Below, piece after piece: positions 25,301 to 27,500 of a stretch of 27,500 nucleotides of DNA. This stretch comes from Chloroflexota bacterium (GTDB lineage: Bacteria; Chloroflexota; Chloroflexia; QHBQ01; JADMIH01). The stretch covers positions 1 to 27,500 of the forward strand of contig JADMIH010000037.1 in the NCBI GenBank assembly GCA_015478675.1, read 5' to 3'. A program made the position numbers and the translations under genes. Under the pieces are notes generated by a model that had not been told where the DNA came from, made no database searches, and was given only the letters and a program-made list of their open reading frames with translations. The stretch's first letter is position 1, and each line of letters opens with the position of its first letter.

Positions 25301-26638
25301 ATAGCTGAAAAAGTGAGGGAAATCATTTCTAAGGTTCGCGATGTCGTAGGGCGGGCAATTGACAAGGCGCTGCGAGTTATCCTCACTCCTATAAAGAAGA
25401 TCGCAGACAAGGTTCGTTCCAGGATAATGGGCGTAGTAGGAGCGGTAAAGGGCCGAGCCGGCGCAATTGCGGGTGCGGTGAAGGAGAAAGTGGGCGGTGT
25501 AGTCGGCGGAGTACGAAACCGGCTTGAGAAGATGGGCAAGCGCATATTCGGTGGCAAAGGAAAAGGGGGAGGCGCGCCTTCCGATCAATCCGCTCTGCAC
25601 CCCGTAGGAGTCTCGGCGGGCTTCAGCATAGATGGAGAGAAGCATCGCCTCTATACCAGCAATGCAAGCGGGCGGCCTGAACTGATGGTCGCTAGCACTC
25701 CTCAGCCCGTAGCAGCCTTCCTTGCCACAGTGCAAACAAGCATAAACGAGATCGACGACAGCGACGAGCGCAAGAATCTCCTGCTGACTGAGTTGGCTGA
25801 GGCAAGGTCATTGAGCGCCAGCTTGCAGCAACAACTCTTCGCGGTCGGCCAGGCCAGCCGGCAAGCGACGCTAGAAGCGCAGCTAGCAATTCTCATCAAG
25901 CTGCTAAAGGCGGTATGGATAAAGGCACGAAAGACACAACGCAAATCTGGGGATATAAGCTACAAAGCCGATGGCGACAGGCCCTCCGAAGCAAGCGGCT
26001 GGCTCAAGAGAAGCAGTGACCGCTCAGGAAGCGCCCAACGTGCAGTTTCCAGGCCCGTCAACGAGGCTATTGAGCGCCTGAACAATCAACTCAAAGAAGC
26101 AGGTAGCAGCGGGAGCATAGGCGCAACCTTCGATGCAGGACACTTGATCGGCGACAAGCTGGGGGGGAGCGGCGGCGCGGAGAACCTCGTGCCAATGGAG
26201 AGCGGCATGAACCAGAACTGGTTCAATACCTTCGAGGGCAAAGTGCGCGGGCGCGTTGAGAAGGGAGAGGAAATCTACGCCAGCGTGCGGGCCACCTACG
26301 ACGACGGCAAACCTTTCGACAAGCTGATAGACGATGCGGACGTGGAGAATAACAAGGAGATACTATCGCCGTACGTTCCGGCCTTCCAGCGCATTCCCCA
26401 CATGATCGCCTACACTGTGAGGCGCGGCGAAGAAGATGGCAAGGAGAGTGAGCTTTACAGTGAGCAATTTGGCCCAAGAGACCGTCTCGGCACTCTAGGA
26501 AAGATTGTGCGGCTGCTAGAAATACCAGGTGCGAAGCGAGTAGGTGATGTCTATGGCACCCAGAAGGAAAAAGAGCAGGCCGCAGAGGCAGCAAGGGAGA
26601 GCGGCCTGAAAACTCCTTTCCCTCGGCAGAAAAGCTGA
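22370..26638 (+). CDS. Large CIS payload with 11-residue repeats and C-terminal DNA/RNA nuclease (1422 aa)
   Basis: Residues 43-85 hold the shared signature (RGNSGV at 57, THGNHAVQRYLQR ending at 85). Residues 267-387 and about 447-689 are 11-residue repeats of the form LGxKAxxxAKN, later LAxKAxDxAKK, which would give long amphipathic helices. Residues about 700-1010 form a helical, rather hydrophobic block (MKGIFSLVLQVIGV, NPAGAIFQIANAAYQVIVF, AISFLADIIGLGGIAEKV) like the block preceding toxin domains in other long CIS-associated proteins. A Gly/Lys linker at about 1060-1070 leads to the C-terminus. There, about 1180-1400 resembles the Endonuclease_NS_2 type of DNA/RNA non-specific nuclease: DAGHLIGDKLGG with His1258, then NLVPM with Asn1272, and MNQNW. 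There is no DUF4157 domain and no evident immunity gene follows. A tape-measure role is a less likely alternative. Confidence 0.8.
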   Translation: MAETRKKTANNQRQQRNAERQTAHSERATHESDAPVALQEKPLYPAQMLGDARLRGRGNSGVNAVLIAQVQQTHGNHAVQRYLQRTAAIARPLSISEHNVNGSAVAEVALNDPFAVQRCGAVACDCPPEQKALAETTAALIAPLSETPPDKQPVLARATLTPTSRIAKSDHRASATLKQTRRVQRSRFSVARTRITRLARTVSRVQRLAAARTPTGIWRTSSSVAVQRWNPFSAIANAASSAWESIKSCGGSVLSAVQNGFNTVRDLGAKAMSTASSLGQKAFDTGKNLGQKAFDTAQSVGKKAGQSALSLGSQAFNSAKEIGGRAIKSANDVGQQALTSAKNIGTKVVKNAGEVGNKALSSAKNLGGKVLETASGLGNKAIEKARAVVSAAMEKGKRTGSVVSSAGAGGGGTLGSKAMSAVKAIANNALSNVKSTGKNIFDKTRNAGTRGVDNIKRLGSNVLAKARQMGESARNFIKGSAGRLLDNATRLGERAWASAKSIGSNALERARSLGQSAVSTAKELGGQAWNSAKELGSSILNTARGIGGGSICSAAVSMVNTILNTARTVGSRAMDTAKGLASRAMEAAQKMAARALDVAKNLAEKAVDSAKKMADKALQMAKSLADQAIDNAKAWATRALQNAEKLATTALDNVKKLAEKAIQAAENMASRALDSAKRLVGKALDIAGSAAEALGRGLAEGALVLIKKGLKLAGIDEGLIDTIVGFLQNAGSLMLEIAKNPGTFLRNLVNAVKGGFGKFASNIAQHLQQGLIGWLTGTMSGMGIEMPATLDMKGIFSLVLQVIGVTADKIREKVTRIIGKENVEGAEAAYGAASKAVSQGPALLDRAWSMVSQFVSGGVGGLWEKAADYVGDLKSVVFDGIKNWVIEKVVTQAVIKVASMFNPAGAIFQIANAAYQVIVFIKERGAQIAAVGQSVVQSVSEIAAGSIGGAISAIDQTLARILPVAISFLADIIGLGGIAEKVREIISKVRDVVGRAIDKALRVILTPIKKIADKVRSRIMGVVGAVKGRAGAIAGAVKEKVGGVVGGVRNRLEKMGKRIFGGKGKGGGAPSDQSALHPVGVSAGFSIDGEKHRLYTSNASGRPELMVASTPQPVAAFLATVQTSINEIDDSDERKNLLLTELAEARSLSASLQQQLFAVGQASRQATLEAQLAILIKLLKAVWIKARKTQRKSGDISYKADGDRPSEASGWLKRSSDRSGSAQRAVSRPVNEAIERLNNQLKEAGSSGSIGATFDAGHLIGDKLGGSGGAENLVPMESGMNQNWFNTFEGKVRGRVEKGEEIYASVRATYDDGKPFDKLIDDADVENNKEILSPYVPAFQRIPHMIAYTVRRGEEDGKESELYSEQFGPRDRLGTLGKIVRLLEIPGAKRVGDVYGTQKEKEQAAEAARESGLKTPFPRQKS
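23168..24436 (+). repeat. 33-bp coding repeats encoding 11-residue helical units
   Basis: Eleven contiguous 11-residue units run from residue 267 to 387 (23168-23530), and about twenty more from residue 447 to 689 (23708-24436) with one phase slip near 24030. Two neighbouring units share 25 identical bases (23201-23225 and 23234-23258), a sign of recent 33-bp duplication; the other copies have diverged. Confidence 0.85.
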
Positions 26639-26639
26639 A

Positions 26640-26656
26640 CTACTGTAAGGCAGTAG
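26640..26656. other. Small hairpin after the nuclease gene
   Basis: CTACTG and CAGTAG are separated by taagg directly after the stop codon. The stem is only 6 bp and no T-run follows, so it is at best a weak terminator or an mRNA end-protecting structure. Confidence 0.3.
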
Positions 26657-26670
26657 GGCGCAACTTGTAG

Positions 26671-26704
26671 TATAATAGTTGCATTGCTCACTGTGACAAT
26701 GTAA
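26671..26704 (+). promoter_or_regulatory. TATAAT followed by an operator-like palindrome
   Basis: TATAAT at 26671-26676 is followed by an imperfect palindrome centred on base 26692: CATTG, C, TCAC, T, GTGA, CAATG (26682-26701). It lies in the 99-base gap before the DUF4157 gene. The arrangement resembles a repressor site overlapping the transcription start. No good -35 box is visible, so the promoter part is uncertain. Confidence 0.4.
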
Positions 26705-26737
26705 ATGTAACAACAGAGACTCAATGGAGGTAAGGCT

Positions 26738-27500
26738 ATGGCTGAGGATTATAACATAGATCACGACGAAAAGAGCTTCAAGCGCCAGACTGAGCGGCTC
26801 GACGACGATACAAGTCACGCGCACCGCTCTGATGCAGGTAGTGAGTCCGCTACAGATTACCCCGCGTCGCTGCTGGGTGACAGCAAGTTGAGCGCACGCG
26901 GCAACACCTCTGTGCAGACGACGGTGATGCAGCGGATGCAGCAGTCGTATGGCAACAAAGCCGTACAGCGTTTCCTGCAACGGTCAGCCTCCGGCGCAAC
27001 CGACCAGGTCGAAGAGGAAAGCATTGCGAGCCGCATACAGTCGAAGTCGGGTGGCGGGAGCAGCCTGGATGGGGGCTTGCAGCGCAAGCTGGAGTCGGGC
27101 CTCGGCGCGGATATGTCAGGAGTGCGCGTGCATACTGACGGCGAAGCTGATCATATGGCACGCTCTGTAGACGCCGTGGCATTTACCACAGGGAGCGACA
27201 TCTTCTTCCGCTCAGGCGCATATAACCCGGAAAGCTCCCAGGGCTTGCACCTGCTGGCGCACGAAGCCACTCATACTGTGCAGCAGTCGCAGGGCCCTGT
27301 ATCAGGCACACCTTCCGCAGGCGGCGTATCAATCAGCGATCCTTCGGACAGCTTTGAACAAGCAGCCGAGCAATCTGCCGCCAACGTGGTCGCCGGGAAC
27401 CCTGCCTCCGCAGCCCAACGCGCCGTAGTCTCGTCGCCTCCACCAGTGCAGAGAGAAGCGGAGCAGGGGGAAGCTGAAGAGGAAGAGTTACAGACGATGC
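26738..27500 (+). CDS. DUF4157 HExxH-type CIS-associated protein (3' partial)
   Basis: The first 254 codons are present and the frame is open at the window end. The ATG has GGAGG at 26726-26730. Residues 41-82 carry the shared signature (TDYPASLLGD, RGNTSV at 54, SYGNKAVQRFLQR ending at 82). Residues about 115-185 form a DUF4157 domain: LQRKLESGLGADMSGVRVHT, VDAVAFTTGSDIFF, then LLAHEATHTVQQ with the zinc-type HExxH at His175, Glu176 and His179. DUF4157 is a hallmark of extracellular CIS loci, and such proteins are considered payloads or payload-processing peptidases. After it come Ser/Ala/Pro-rich and acidic stretches (EAEQGEAEEEELQ), probably a linker to a C-terminal effector domain outside the window. 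Confidence 0.92.
   Translation, partial: MAEDYNIDHDEKSFKRQTERLDDDTSHAHRSDAGSESATDYPASLLGDSKLSARGNTSVQTTVMQRMQQSYGNKAVQRFLQRSASGATDQVEEESIASRIQSKSGGGSSLDGGLQRKLESGLGADMSGVRVHTDGEADHMARSVDAVAFTTGSDIFFRSGAYNPESSQGLHLLAHEATHTVQQSQGPVSGTPSAGGVSISDPSDSFEQAAEQSAANVVAGNPASAAQRAVVSSPPPVQREAEQGEAEEEELQTM

Noticed and set aside
24896..25735. 279-codon open frame on the minus strand
   Set aside because: It lies entirely antisense to the payload gene and its translation shows no recognisable domain.
22370..26638. Tape-measure protein
   Set aside because: The long helical region is suggestive, but the N-terminal payload signature and the C-terminal nuclease domain fit an effector better.

Overview
The window carries 15 genes, all on the + strand, packed with gaps below about 125 bases. 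No non-coding stretch reaches 300 bases, and I see no tRNA, rRNA, insertion sequence or CRISPR array. It is most of a contractile injection system (CIS) locus of the extracellular, Afp/PVC-like lineage. The inner tube, sheath and terminator genes are not here and presumably lie upstream. The organism is probably a member of the Chloroflexota. That rests on the very long Thr/Pro/Ser linkers of the TPTxTxT type, the ATQTALA-type repeats after membrane helices, and the style of the secreted beta modules. It is an inference, not a sequence match.

Layout. Positions 1-6892 hold the baseplate and spike block: a Pro/Ala-rich protein with a conserved C-terminal helix (5' end outside the window), a LysM tube-type protein (Afp7-like), a VgrG-like spike (Afp8-like), a gp25-like wedge protein (Afp9-like), a baseplate J protein (Afp11-like) and a P2-I-type tail protein (Afp12-like). 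Positions 6978-8141 encode a baseplate-associated protein fused to a DUF4159-like domain. Positions 8145-18560, where a tail-fibre gene would be expected, hold three paralogous membrane proteins of 547, 2510 and 370 residues. Each has N-terminal Ig-like domains without cysteine, one transmembrane helix and a cysteine-containing C-terminal part. The 2510-residue protein carries a long mosaic ectodomain. Positions 18568-20817 encode the Afp15-like AAA+ ATPase.

Positions 20890-27500 hold a run of four genes whose products share the same roughly 42-residue N-terminal signature at almost the same distance from the start. They are a short protein with a spike-like beta C-terminus, a small helical protein, a 1422-residue protein with 11-residue helical repeats, a hydrophobic domain and a C-terminal DNA/RNA non-specific nuclease, and a DUF4157 HExxH protein that runs off the window.

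How it may work. The baseplate and spike genes build the tip of the injection machine and the ATPase assists assembly. The signature-bearing proteins are best read as payloads or tip components loaded into it. The three Ig-transmembrane proteins suggest that this machine is held at the cell membrane, with Ig domains towards the cytoplasmic baseplate and a large adhesive or receptor-like ectodomain outside, rather than being freely released. I did not find a PAAR tip gene, a canonical fibre gene or a canonical tape-measure gene in the window.
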